From contig CM022300.1 of the NCBI GenBank assembly GCA_011799875.1, forward strand, positions 239,622,170 through 239,686,169: a stretch of 64,000 bases of DNA, given 5' to 3'. The stretch's first letter is position 1. Each line of letters starts with the position of its first letter. The DNA comes from Thinopyrum elongatum (Eukaryota; Streptophyta; Magnoliopsida; Poales; Poaceae). Of the stretch, positions 10,900-21,519 are shown piece after piece. A model generated the notes under the pieces. The model saw nothing but the letters and a program-made list of their open reading frames with translations. It was not told the origin of the DNA and did no database searches. Made by a program: the position numbers and the translations under genes.

Positions 10900-11275
10900 C
10901 GCAGTCACAGGCGGCCGGAATGCTCCAAATCTGGCAGCCGCGTGCGTCAAATCCCATGGCCACGAATATAGTGGTTGGCCGCCGGCGCCGGGATGAGAGA
11001 GGCACAGTTCCGGCCGTCGTGCCGTGGTCGGCTGGGCTATAGTGTGAGGCAGCGACTGTGTCTCCGACGGACGTGCGTGTACCTCTTCTCTTCTTGTACG
11101 TACTCCATTTATCTCACTTCCTGTGGTTTCCCACTCACACGATATTCCTATTCTATGAACCAATGTGTGCGTGTGCGTGTGTGCGTGCACATGTGTGTGT
11201 GTTTTTAATAGCGTGTGTGTGTTAGAGAGAGCGACACATCAACCTACACAGAGATGGTGTGTAGTACTATGATTT
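10900..11275. other. Upstream region of the GRF gene
   Basis: GC-rich to about 11085, then AT-richer with a GT-rich microsatellite-like stretch (TGTGTGCGTGTGCGTGTG, about 11162-11215) resembling the host sequence at 1-117. It presumably holds the minus-strand promoter of the GRF gene. I could not fix a TATA box. Confidence 0.35.
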
Positions 11276-11334
11276 AGCCACGAGAGTCGGTGCATCCTCT
11301 TGTTTTCGGGCGTCCAGTCGGGACAGCTACCACG

Positions 11335-11425
11335 CCCACTCCTGACCACCCTGGCCCACCCAAACCCCCTCCATCGCCCGCACGCGCTTCCCGCCCGAAA
11401 TGGTCAGCGCCGCTCCAGAGAATCG
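11335..11425. repeat. GC-rich segment repeated from 4305-4390
   Basis: CACCCTGGCCCACCCAAACCCCCTCC...CCGCACGCGCTTCCCGCCCGAAATGGTCAGCGCCGC closely matches the segment at about 4308-4385, about 7 kb apart in the same orientation. The long frames on both strands here are shared with the 4.3-kb copy and are not convincing genes. Confidence 0.6.
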
Positions 11426-11869
11426 GCACCGCATTCATGCCCGGGCAGAGCGGACGCGACCTCTCACTGGCGCCTGCATTGAAGGGAGAAGCAGATTCAA
11501 CAAAGAGTGATGGTTGCTTCATCTGTCCCACTTACTGCCGGGTCTATGTGATTTGATGGCTCATTGGTCATTATTACTAAGGTGGTACAACCATGCTGAG
11601 TCTCAGTTGTAATGTACACTTTACTTTGGTGCATGACACGTGCATCGGTTGTTGGATATCCCACGTTTCAGCGAAAGGAGGTAGAGCGTCTCCACTCTTT
11701 ACAATTTTCTCCACTCTTACAGCGAAGGAGTGCGAAAGGAGCGAAAACACGACAGCTCGGTGATTACATGGCCCACCTCAAACTATCACCATATTTTTTG
11801 GACACCGTGCGACACCTAACTCTTTAGTACACAGTACTGTAATTTCTCAGTGAGATAAAATTGTACAAT

Positions 11870-13200
11870 GCTATGAAGCTTTCAGCTTCTGTTTCATGTA
11901 TCTTGCGTCCAAGGTTGCCCCGTTGCAACATTCCATCAAATACAAAGGAGACTAACATGCATGCTATTGCATCTCAATGATTCACAGATCATACCCAATA
12001 TGTACTCCCTCCGTTCCAAAATAAGTGTCTCAACTTTATGCCAACTTTAGTACAAAGTTGTACTAGAGTTGAGACATGTATTTTCGAACAGAGAAAACTA
12101 AAGAAAAAAATGATCCATGTAGTCCCTAGGCCTTGAACCCTAAACCCTAATCAGGCTTTAATTTGTTGGTGAGGTTGAACCTTCCGAAGGAATGAAGTTT
12201 GCAACCCTTTGACCATCGGATCATTTTGTGCAGTTTCACTAAAATCGAGCTGAGCATCCATGTGGCAAAGAAATTGAAAAAGTGTGATTAGAATAAGACT
12301 AGTGGCACTAGTTGATGAGACATAAACTCATCACAAATATAGTAGAAGCCAGTAGAGGTACGTGCGGGGCAAAGAAGTAGAGAAATATCCACATGGAGTG
12401 ATGTGGGCAGCTGGGGCAGTGGTGCAAGCCGGCTGTAAAGGAAGTTGTACTTGAGGGATGGCGTGATGTAGCTAGGAGGGCGGCGGGAGGCGACATCTGC
12501 CCACGTCGCGGCAGTGAGCAAGGGATGAAGGCAACCGCGCCGGCTTTGTGAGAGAGAACGACGGGGACCCTTGATCGGGACACGCCGACAGTGGGTTTTC
12601 GCCCTCGCCCACGGCGACCGCATCTACACAAAACATCCTTCCCTTCCCCCAGCGGACGTGATCCGCCCGGATGTGTGACTAGAGATGTGGCCACAGTCGT
12701 TTGTGCGAAAGAGTGTGAAGAGAGCAACCCCAGCAAGCAACCGTGTAGGCTCCTGGCTATGTATATAGTGGAGCGGTTTATTTTTCTCTCCATATGAACC
12801 TATTTATATTGCGTACGTGCCACTGAAGAAAAAAACATTATTTATAAATAACACGGCACCGTTCATGCGTGGTTCCCGACCCTCCATTAAGTGAGTAACT
12901 GCTACTACATGCGTCAAATTATCAAGTGGGCTGCATCTTCGTACAGAAATGAGCTCCACCGTGTCACGTGTGTGGTTGGGGAAGACGCAAAGAGTACTAC
13001 ATGCGTGGGTGTGTGCACCTCTTCTCTTTGATCATGGTTATTAAAAGTATAGCCAACTACTCTACCACGCGATTATTATATGGGCAAAGAGTATAGGCAG
13101 TAATAATGACTAATGAGCCGTCAAATCACGAGGCCCACCTTTCCCTATGTTTGACTGAGGAAGGAGCCATCATTTCACTCCTCGTTGAATATCCATCTGC
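11870..13200 (-). repeat. Module copy 2 (internally shortened)
   Basis: Contains the ACATTCCATCAAATACAAAGGA segment (about 11928), the TGTGCAGTTTCACTAAAATC exon motif (12227), the GC-rich first-exon block and minus-strand TATA box (12445-12800), and the flank GTTCATGCGTGG...AAATGAGCTCCACCGTGT (12858-12965). The same order occurs in copy 3 and, with a 2-kb longer interior, in copy 1. A degenerate stretch at 13095-13160 also matches the host sequence at about 45650-45745 (ATGAGCCGTCAAATCAC). Confidence 0.6.
12005..12093. mobile_element. Short Stowaway MITE
   Basis: CTCCCTCCGTTCCAAAATAA begins just after TA at 12003-12004, and the inverted partner (TATTTTCGAACAGAG) ends at about 12093. The terminal stems (AAGTGTCTCAACTTT / AGTTGAGACATG) would pair into a hairpin. 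It lies within module copy 2 and is absent from copy 3 at the equivalent place, so it inserted after duplication. Confidence 0.75.
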
Positions 13201-13800
13201 TGCTACCTCCGCAAATAAATAAAAATCCGCTGCTACCTCCGCAGCAAGGTTAATAATATAGCCATGTCAATCACGACGTAGAAATATCATTCACTGGTAC
13301 AATAGGGCTGGCTCTAAGGCTGGTGATTTTTTTACTTTGTCTCTTTCTCTTTTTCTCTCATTTACTCACTTTACATAGGAGCATGTGTAGAGGATGGCAA
13401 TTCCTTTCGATGGGACTTCTTCATGGGGTTTAAGACTAAGCAGCTCCGAATATTATTCCCGTTGTCCACCACTCTGAATCGTGCCATCTATGATACTCCC
13501 ATTGCAACAATGAGGTCCACTAGGTCTTACACGTCCTGTAAGAAGAGTCTGTCCCACAAAACATACATTATTGTTGGCTTCTTGCTCATGTAGTACGTAC
13601 TACTAGTAGTACTACTACTCGTTCTCCTATAAAACATGCGCTTGGCATATAAAAAATATTAACCTTGCGCTTGGCTCTTCGCCTCTTTGGGAAGTCGAGC
13701 AATGATGGTACTACAGTATATGGTTGTGGCTATCTGACACCGAATGAATTGCTGCATGTCCACCACATGGGCGAGGGGCGAGGGGCGAGGGAGAGTGCGT
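13200..13800. other. Spacer, no gene seen
   Basis: Contains a short direct repeat (CCGCTGCTACCTCCGCA, about 13195 and 13225) and otherwise undistinguished AT-rich sequence. No exon is recognisable. Confidence 0.4.
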
Positions 13801-13802
13801 AC

Positions 13803-14000
13803 TACTACGTCCGTTTCAATATGGAGTACATACGGAGCAAAATGAGTGAATCTACACTCTAAAATACGTCTATGTACATCAGTATTTGGAGTATGTACTA
13901 GTAGTACATATTGAAATCTGCTAAAAGGCATATATTTCAAACAATATGATAATCTCTCTAACCAAGGTAGGGACGAGGAGTATACATCTAACGGAGGGAG
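13803..14000. mobile_element. Stowaway-like MITE, about 195 bp
   Basis: The left terminus TACTACGTCCGTTTCAATAT (about 13801) and right terminus ACATCTAACGGAGGGAGTAG (about 13984-14003) are inverted relatives. TA can be placed on both sides. The inside is AT-rich with no coding capacity. Confidence 0.6.
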
Positions 14001-14202
14001 TAGTAAAATTTTCTCCTCGTCCTGCGAGCCACCGCGTGCGTGGGCGAGGGAGCAGGCGTAGGCGTAGTAAGCAAGCTTCTCCTTGTCCAGCGACTCTGTG
14101 AGTCACCACGCCCGTGGGTGGGGGAGAGGGCGAACTAAGCAGGCTTCTCCTCATTCTGCGAGTTGACGGGACACATCAAAAGTAGTACATACTAGTAAGT
14201 GC

Positions 14203-14712
14203 CTACTTTCCGGTCTATATGGCTCAATTTGAAATCTCCCTAACCATAATAGATGCTGAGTGGTGGAATAAATTTGTTACTACCATAGTTCGCAAAAGTA
14301 CTAAGCATGTGATGGTGAACGGAGGGAGTACGATACCGTTAGTAGTACAGTTCTTTTGGAAGGGTTGTAGTAGTCCCTCCCATTCACATGTTCACATTTC
14401 AAGCTTCAATAAAAACATTGCATGCAAGGATTAAGAGAAAACTCAGCAATGCATGTACTCCCTCAATCCATATAGGGTCTAAAATGCATTTTTGAGGCTA
14501 ACTTTGACCACATGTTAGAGCAGTAATATGACATGCAACTTACACAAATCATACCATCAAATTCGTACGTGGTCATTGTACTGCTAACACATGCATGCGT
14601 TGCAATTAGTACGTACATGGTACAGTAGTAAACACTCACTATCTAGTAGTACGAGTTCATTGCTTGGTTTAGATTTGCAATTGAGGCCCATAAACCAGAA
14701 GGGAGAGAATAT
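14203..14712. mobile_element. Rearranged MITE of the same family as the 9654 element
   Basis: The left part (CTACTTTCCGGTCTATATGGCTCAAT, AAATCTCCCTAACCA, GCTGAGTGGTGGA) matches the 9654 MITE. The segment at about 14385-14440 (CACATGTTCACATTTCAAGC, CATGCAAGGATT) matches its interior in inverted orientation. A right terminus-like GCCCATAAACCAGAAGGGAG lies at about 14689-14708. Another MITE terminus (ACTCCCTCAATCCATATAGGG, about 14457) sits inside. I read this as one family member broken by a second insertion. Confidence 0.5.
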
Positions 14713-15146
14713 TATTTTCTGGTACCATCCCCATACGGCCATACTTGATGTTTGAGAGAAGGGTTATATGTGTTGCTGCAATAGTACCATCCAATCTTCA
14801 CGTGTGGTGTTTTTCTTGGAAAATTATTACGAGAGGATTCTACGATGTGTGAAATGATGTGTTGTTCGTGTGTCCAACTTACTATTGGAAAGGTGTGGCT
14901 TTGATATTTTACGGCTCATTAATAGTATTCCTTGCGGTTGTGCACTCATAATTATGTGCATGGCACGTGGACCCGGATGCTGGATGTCCCACATGTCGAG
15001 GAAAGGAAGTTCTGTGCTCCTAGAATGGTTTATCGCAATGCCATCGACCTTTCAGCATTTGTTTATATATACTGTGCTAGTAACTATAATTTCTCAGCAA
15101 GATAAAAATATACTAGTACAATGCTATGAAGCTTTCAGCTTTTCTT
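14713..15146. other. Spacer, no gene seen
   Basis: Mixed composition; a plus-strand frame at 14870-15220 has no protein-like features. Resembles 11590-11870 in part (GGATATCCCAC / GGATGTCCCAC; TTGTACAATGCTATGAAGCTTTCAGCTT), so it belongs to the duplicated module flank. Confidence 0.4.
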
Positions 15147-16330
15147 TCATGTATCTTGCCTTGAAGGTTTTCTTGTTACAACATTCCATCAAATACAAAG
15201 GAAACTATCATCCATGCTAATGCATATCAACGATTCACATATCAGACCCAATACTTACTTCACAACTTAAGACAAAGTTGTGAGAAGGTGTACAAATAAA
15301 GAAAAAATGATCGATCAGGTCCCATCATGCTTTCATTTCCTGGCCACAATGGACATGTTGGTAGCTATTTTCATGCGGCTCGTTGATGCCCGCCAAGACA
15401 TGTAGCAGTTGGATACATGCACCATCCCAATATTTTGTGCAGTTGCACTAAATGGAGCTGAGCATCCGTGTTGACAAGGATATTGAATAAGTGTGATTGC
15501 AATAATAGTGGCACTATTGATGAAACATGGAAAGTACACCGGCCGAGCTATAGTATGTTTTCGGCAAAGAACTAGAGAAGATCCACATGCAGCAATGTGG
15601 GAAGATGGGCAGTGGAGAAAGGTCGGTTCCAGAGGAAGATGTACCTGAGGATCATCGGGATGTAACCTGGAGGGCGGTGGCGGGCGGGATCTGCCCATAC
15701 TGCGGCAGCGAGCAAGGGGCACAGGCACTACCGCGGCGGAGCTTGCTTTGAGAGAATGGCGGGTACCATAGATCGGAACGCGCCGGCAGTGGGTTTCCTG
15801 CGTCGACGCTGGCGACCGGAGCAACGTTGCACATCGTTCCTTTCGCCGGCGGACTAGATCTGGACGGATTAGGGACCAGCGGTGAGAGAGAGAGAGTGTG
15901 TCCACCACCGTCTTGTGTGAGAAAGTAGAATAGACCGACCCGAGCAAGCAAGCATTGAAGATCCTGCCTGTATTATATAGTATAGTATAGTGGAGCGATT
16001 TCTTTTCTCTCTCGACAACAATAGGTTTATATTCTGTACGTGGTCCATTGAGGAATAATTTTTTTTTAATAATGCGCCAACATGTCAAGTTGCACTTTGT
16101 TTGTTCATGTGTGGTACACGATCCTCCATCAAGTGGAAAACCAGTACACGTGTCAAATTACCACGTGGGCTGCCTTTTCGTACAAAAATGAGCTCCACCG
16201 TGTACCGGCACGGGTGTGGTTGGGAAAGAGATGGGAGTACGTGCGTCGTGCGTGCACCTCTTCTCTTCGTGCAGGTACCCCACCTACGTGTGGGTGTGTG
16301 TGAGAGAGATACAAACCTAAAGAGAGATGG
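15147..16330 (-). repeat. Module copy 3 (internally shortened)
   Basis: Matches copy 2 across ACATTCCATCAAATACAAAGGA (15180), the exon motif (15436), the GC-rich first-exon block with GT donor (15640-15960), a minus-strand TATA run (CCACTATACTATACTATAT, about 15965-15990) and the CACGTGTCAAATTACC...GAGCTCCACCGTGT flank (16145-16205). Long minus-strand frames read through it with no recognisable domain and interruptions relative to copy 2. Confidence 0.6.
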
Positions 16331-16339
16331 CGTGTGTGT

Positions 16340-17560
16340 TCGTGAGTGTTTTGGGGGGGGGGGGTGATTTCATGAGTGTATTTGTGGGAATATGTGTCGA
16401 TGATATCTCAAAAAAATGACACATGCAATGCGTGTGAAATAGAGGCCTAGCTATATCATATATAGAGGGGATGATCCACGAGAAGAGAAGGAGGGATCAT
16501 AGGAATGAGATATCGATAGAATCGAAGAGAGGATCAAGTGTGTGGGTGCGAGATCGATGAAGAGAGCCATCGACATTGTGTGTGCACACGTCAAAGATAT
16601 AGGGCGACTGACCTACCGGAATGTCTGAGGGGAGAGGGCAAGTTTGTGTGTGGCAGGGAGACATGACTAGAGCGCTCGATGAATCTGTGTGTGTGGGGTT
16701 GGGGGGAGGTAGAGACCTAACTAGAGAGGCAAATCGACTCGTATATGTGTGGAGAAGTAGAGACCTAGCTATGTCTTGAGGGAGATCGATCGACATCCAT
16801 ACATAAGTGTAGGATGGGAAATAGGTTGCGAGAGAGAGAGAGGCAGAGTGCCGGAGGGGTGGTGGTGGAGTTGCTTCTCGGAGATGGTGGGAGAGGCCTA
16901 CTAGACAAATGGAGGGTACAACTGCAATATCAAGAAGAGAGGGGATGTGTTTCTGTGTGTGCGTGCGCGTGATAGACGTGTCTGGTAAGCAGACCTAACT
17001 AGATCGGTAGATCAATTATTGTGTGTCGATGGAGGAAGGGAGAGACATAACTAATGAGGTAGATAGATCGGCGCGCGGGGAAAATGAGTTACAGATGACC
17101 TAGCTGGCTATATGTATAGTGGGAGATCGGTCGGTGTACATCCATTTGTTAGAGGCAAATAAGGCCCAGAGAGTCGGATAGAGAGAGATGGATGGAGCAA
17201 GGAGGTGGTGTGAGAGGCCTACTAGATAGGGGGGAGTAGTGTGCGATTGTGAGATCGATGAAAAGAGGGGCGAGTGTTTACACATGCATGGGACCGTATG
17301 AGAGACATGGGGCATGGACGGGGAAAGGAGGAGATGGAAAGTGTGTGTGTGTGTGTGTGTGTATGTGGTAGTCATACCTCGCTAGAGAGGTTTATCGATC
17401 GATGTGTGTCGGAAAGAATGAGTTGTGGAGACCGTGGGAGAACGACCTAATGAAAATAAACGAATGTGCGCGATGGATAGAATGCTGAGGGAGGGGGAAG
17501 GCGTGTGCATGCACGAGAGAAAGTTAGTACTAGCTACAAAGATAAGAGGATTGTGTGGGT
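16340..17560. repeat. GA/GT-rich low-complexity region
   Basis: Rich in GAGAGAGA, GTGTGTG and CCTAACTAGA-type units, including a G homopolymer at about 16350-16363 and (GT)n at 17340-17362. The same kind of sequence occurs in the host block at 40050-41030. No coding sequence is supported. Confidence 0.6.
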
Positions 17561-18440
17561 GTAAAAAGACTAACAGAGATCATAATTCATTATAAGGGTG
17601 GATTCATATATTTGAATAAGAGATCATAGTGTTTTAAACCTATGCATGCATGAATATAGTGGCGATACACGTGGTGTGGTTTTGTACATGTTATACTATA
17701 ATGTGATAATGCGTGGTGCTTGCAACTCATAGCTAAATATCGAACAATCTAAACCATACTATACATCGAACAATATCACATTTTATTTGAATTTGTGATA
17801 ATGTGTGGCGTTTGCAGCTCACTGCTAAATACTTGTAGGCGTAGGGGGCAGGGCACCATACATTATGTGATAAACACATTATACATACGAGACATGGTTT
17901 AGATTATGAAGATCTAGCTAGAGCTTGAAATGTACCATGGTTTGAAATCAACATAAAGTGGATTCAAAAATTGGAGTTCGAGTTCATATAGTACACATAG
18001 TTCATATTAACTCGACAGTAATCATGTGGTGTATTCTGAAGATAATATACAAACGATGGTTTAACTTGACAACAATCATGATTGTAGATTTTATTCAAAT
18101 AGAGAAACGAATTCAAATGGCTTAACTTGACAACAATCATGATTGTAGATCTTATTCAAATGGAGAAACAAATTCAAATTTAGTTCATATTGAAGCGGTA
18201 GTATATATGTTTGGAATGCACTAAAATGTTCATCTGAGTAGCAAGTTACATCCATTATACACCTAGCGAAATATTTTAATTGAACATAACATGGATTCAA
18301 AGTTTTGAATGGCATTTGTAGTAACTCATACAGTAAATTGGGACTAGACTCTCTTGTGTGGTGCGAATTGATTTCTTTTTGTTTTTTTTCATCGAGGGAA
18401 GTGCGAATTGACTTGGTACAATACATGTTAGGCTTGCCCT
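17560..18440. other. AT-rich spacer with a 60-bp tandem duplication
   Basis: AACTTGACAACAATCATGATTGTAGAT...ATTCAAATNGAGAAACNAATTCAAAT is present twice in tandem at about 18062-18121 and 18122-18181. Otherwise AT-rich. The region corresponds to host 41040-41650, which shares the ATTCAAATNTTTGAATTC style. Confidence 0.55.
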
Positions 18441-19194
18441 GAAATTTCAACCCGCGCCATGTTATCCCGAAATTTTAAGATATACTCTTTGTTTTGTTGT
18501 GCTCCGAAAACTCGCTCCATCTCAACCCGCGCCTTGCTATCCCAAAATTACAACGCGCGCCAAAAGTACCAACTCCTACGGAATCCCGACACGCAAAATT
18601 CCCGTGATATCCCTGAACCGAAAGAACCGCCTAGTTCAAATCGGTGGGGGTACTTTCGTAACTTACCCCAGATTTCAGACAAGCGCATCCCAAAGCCATG
18701 GTTCCCCCTCCCATCCCCTCCGCCCCCATTCGTACACTGAGGCCACGAAAACCCGTGAAGCCTCACACCCTCCTCCATCCGCCACCCAGCCGGAGCCTCT
18801 TCCCCGACGACATCATCCATCGCAATAGCTCGACGTCCTTCATCCACCGCACCGGATGAGGATCCGTTGTTGATCTCATCGTCCCACCAGTTTAGCCACC
18901 CCGTTCTCCACCTCCAAGGAGTTGCCTCGATGTTCGCCTCGTCTATCGCGCCACCTCCATTTGCCACAACGTTGTCTTCACCTGCACCACCGGAAGAGCA
19001 GCACCATCACTGATTCCTCGGATGAAGCTGAGGCCTAATCCGAGCCACCAAAGAGGTTCTACACTAATCACTGCATTTTCTTCTTGATTCAATCTCACAG
19101 TGCTGCCGGTGCTCGGTCCCAAGCCTCCATGCCGTGGCTCCATCTACGGCGGCATCGCCGGCCACTTCCTCCATGGCGTCGCTCCCTCGGCGGC

Positions 19195-19525
19195 GATGTC
19201 CACATCAGTAGGAACTGCTGCTGCTGCTCCGGCTCTCACTGGCCCTGCTGCTGCTGCTGCTTCGGCTCTCACTCACACTGTTGCTCTACTCTTGCTCTCG
19301 GTCCCCTGCTTGGTCTGCTCTTGCTCTTGCTTGCACTGCTACTCTTGCTCTTGCTTGCACTGCTGCTCTACTCTTGCTTGCGCTGCTGCTGCATGAGCAG
19401 CAGCTCCGGCTCTCGCTCAAGCTCCTGCTGTTGCTACCAGAGATGCTGCTACATGACCAGCTACCCCGACTCTCGCACGCGCTACTGCTCTGGGTGCTGC
19501 TGCTGCTACACAACCAGCTGCCCCG
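19195..19525. repeat. CTG/CTC-rich imperfect trinucleotide repeat
   Basis: About 330 bp dominated by CTGCTG, CTCTTGCT and GCTCTCGCTC. The long leucine- or serine/cysteine-rich frames on both strands are produced by this repeat and are not gene evidence. Confidence 0.75.
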
Positions 19526-19644
19526 GCTGCTCTCTGGTAGTACGTTCCCTGCTGGAGCGGCTATCGATTTAGATCACTGCTACTCTGCCACTAGTGCTCG
19601 AGCGGCCAAAACTATTAGTGCACTGCTTTTCTGCTACTAGTGCG

Positions 19645-19745
19645 TTCAGTTTCGACAGTAAAATTCAGTTTCGACAGCAAAATTCAGTTTCGACAGTAAA
19701 AATTCAGTTTCTACAGTTAAATTCAGTTTCGACAGTTAAGTTCAG
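19645..19745. repeat. 19-bp minisatellite, 5.3 copies
   Basis: TTCAGTTTCGACAGTAAAA recurs with starts near 19645, 19664, 19683, 19703 and 19722, with a partial sixth copy at 19741. Copies differ by one or two bases, indicating recent local slippage. Confidence 0.85.
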
Positions 19746-21519
19746 AGATGAGCGGCTGATGTATTCTACATCATCTATTGGAGATGCTATAGAATTCCAC
19801 TCAGGTTAACATTGTCTCTCTTGTCCTGCTTCAGCGTCGTCGTCGTATAACTCACCGAAGCTGCTCCAACGACGAAACCCTCCATTACAGCGGAGCAATA
19901 CCCTCGGCTCCATCTCCAGACGCCTAAGATCTTCCCCTCCTCCGGCAGCCACATCAGCCGCAGCATCCTCAACGACCAACCCAATGATGCCGAGATCGAC
20001 ATGGCTTCGCCAAAGAGGTTGTACACTTGTTGCATCGCTTTTTTACTCTACATGTTATATATATTATCCATTGAGCACGCGTAGTAACATGAAATATGAT
20101 TAGTTTCTCCTACTATATGAGAAGCAGTGAGGTACTAGGCAACTTAGCTATCCGTGATGGACTCTCTCAAAAGCCATCATTATTTATTTCTGCGCGTTTG
20201 AGTTGTGCATGTGTAGATGGGCCTGGGAGTTGAGCTAGTACGACAGTGGCCTGGGTCCAAAGTAGTAGAAGTAGCACAAAAACGTTTTTGGAGTGTAGGC
20301 TTTTACCTGTTCAAGCCTGCCTACTAGAATCGCCAGTGGTTGAAAGGAAAAGTGAAGGAAAAACATAGGAATTGGAAAGTTTCCTATGGTACTACTATTC
20401 ATGCATTTGGTTCAAAGGAATGGAGCAAAGGAAAATTGTAGGATCTGTTCCTTTAGTGTCTCTTTCAAAGACAAATCGTAGGAATTTTAATATCCACTTG
20501 GCCCTCCTTTTCAAATTCCTATTCACAAAGAAGAAGACTAAGTGATAGTAGCATAATAGCATTATAACTGTACGTTTTCTTGTGGTTTAACTTAATTTGA
20601 CCATGCTTCTTTGCATTCCTGTGACCTTCCAATTCCTGTGAACCAAACACCCAGATTAACAGAAATCTTGTGATTTTAAATTCTCTGTTTTGCACGTGCA
20701 TTCCTATCCTATTCCTGTGTATTTCCTATCCCTGCGTTGTTAGAATCCTCCAATTAGAGTGAGCCCTTACAGAATTACTTCTATTACAGATAGTTGTCAA
20801 AGAAAACCTTGTGTGGTTTGTCCCGCTCCTGCCGCACCGTCGTCCACCCCAGCTCAGCTGCTCCAACGATGGAAGGGTCCACCACGGCAGGGATCCGCCC
20901 TCTAGACTGTCTTTCACCGCCTCAGATCTTCTTCCCCGCCGCCGGCAGCCACGACAACTGCATTACCATCATCAACTAAGCAGATGACCTTGAGGACTAC
21001 ACGGGTCCGCAAGAGAGGCCGCACTCTTTTGTGTCTACTTACGTTATGTATCGCGTAATATTACATGCTACTTTATCGTCATGTTCACTGTTTAGACTCT
21101 GAGTCAGCTCCAAACTAATGCTCAAACTTGAGTTTTTAAATAGGTGTGGGGTAAATATCGGGGCCGCAATCAATAGTATCTGTCTATTATCTGGTTAATC
21201 TCTGGTGTCTACTATGAGTTTCATGTTGGGTGGGAAACAAACAGTAAAGAAGCCATTATCTGTATTTTTTAACTGAAGCTATTATCTGCCTGCAAAATAA
21301 TTGGTTTTGGGTCTATCCACAGGTTCTACCATCACTCTAGATGTCTGCATGCACTCCTTACATAATCTCACTATGTTTTATTCCTATGCATGTCAGTTAT
21401 TGTACAAAATGGTACTGAACATGTAGAGCAAAAGAGACGAGCCTGGCGTGGAAATAAAATTTCATGCAGGTGTCGCTCCATGGTGGGCACAAAGGTAGCC
21501 CCCTCCCCCCATTTCAGAT

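Larger units (their letters stand above)
18440..21040 (+). repeat. Gene 5'-region module with an exon-like block in three copies
   Basis: A block reading GCTGCTCCAACG...(C/A)GATCTTC(T)TCCCC...GGCAGCCAC...CAA(G)AGAGG(C/T)(C/T)G(C/T)AC is recognisable at about 18880-19065 (weak), 19845-20035 and 20845-21035, and once in the host copy (about 42360-42600). The upstream part (TTTCAGACAAGCGCATCCCAAAGCCATGGTTCCCCC, about 18668) matches 42036-42075. It looks like a transcribed 5' region with a duplicated first exon. The frames differ between copies and no protein could be fixed. Confidence 0.45.

Noticed and set aside
15333..16088. 251-codon minus-strand frame
   Set aside because: It overlaps the TATA box, leader and intron of module copy 3. 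The equivalent frame is broken in copy 2, so it is not a conserved protein.
16340..17560. Possible gene in the GAGAGA/GTGTGT region
   Set aside because: Only short frames of simple composition occur, with no splice-consistent exon set. The same kind of sequence is repeated in the host block at 40-41 kb.
19084..19640. Cysteine- or leucine-rich frames on both strands
   Set aside because: They are translations of an imperfect CTG/CTC repeat. Cys-rich composition comes from TGC codons and does not indicate a metal-binding or secreted protein.
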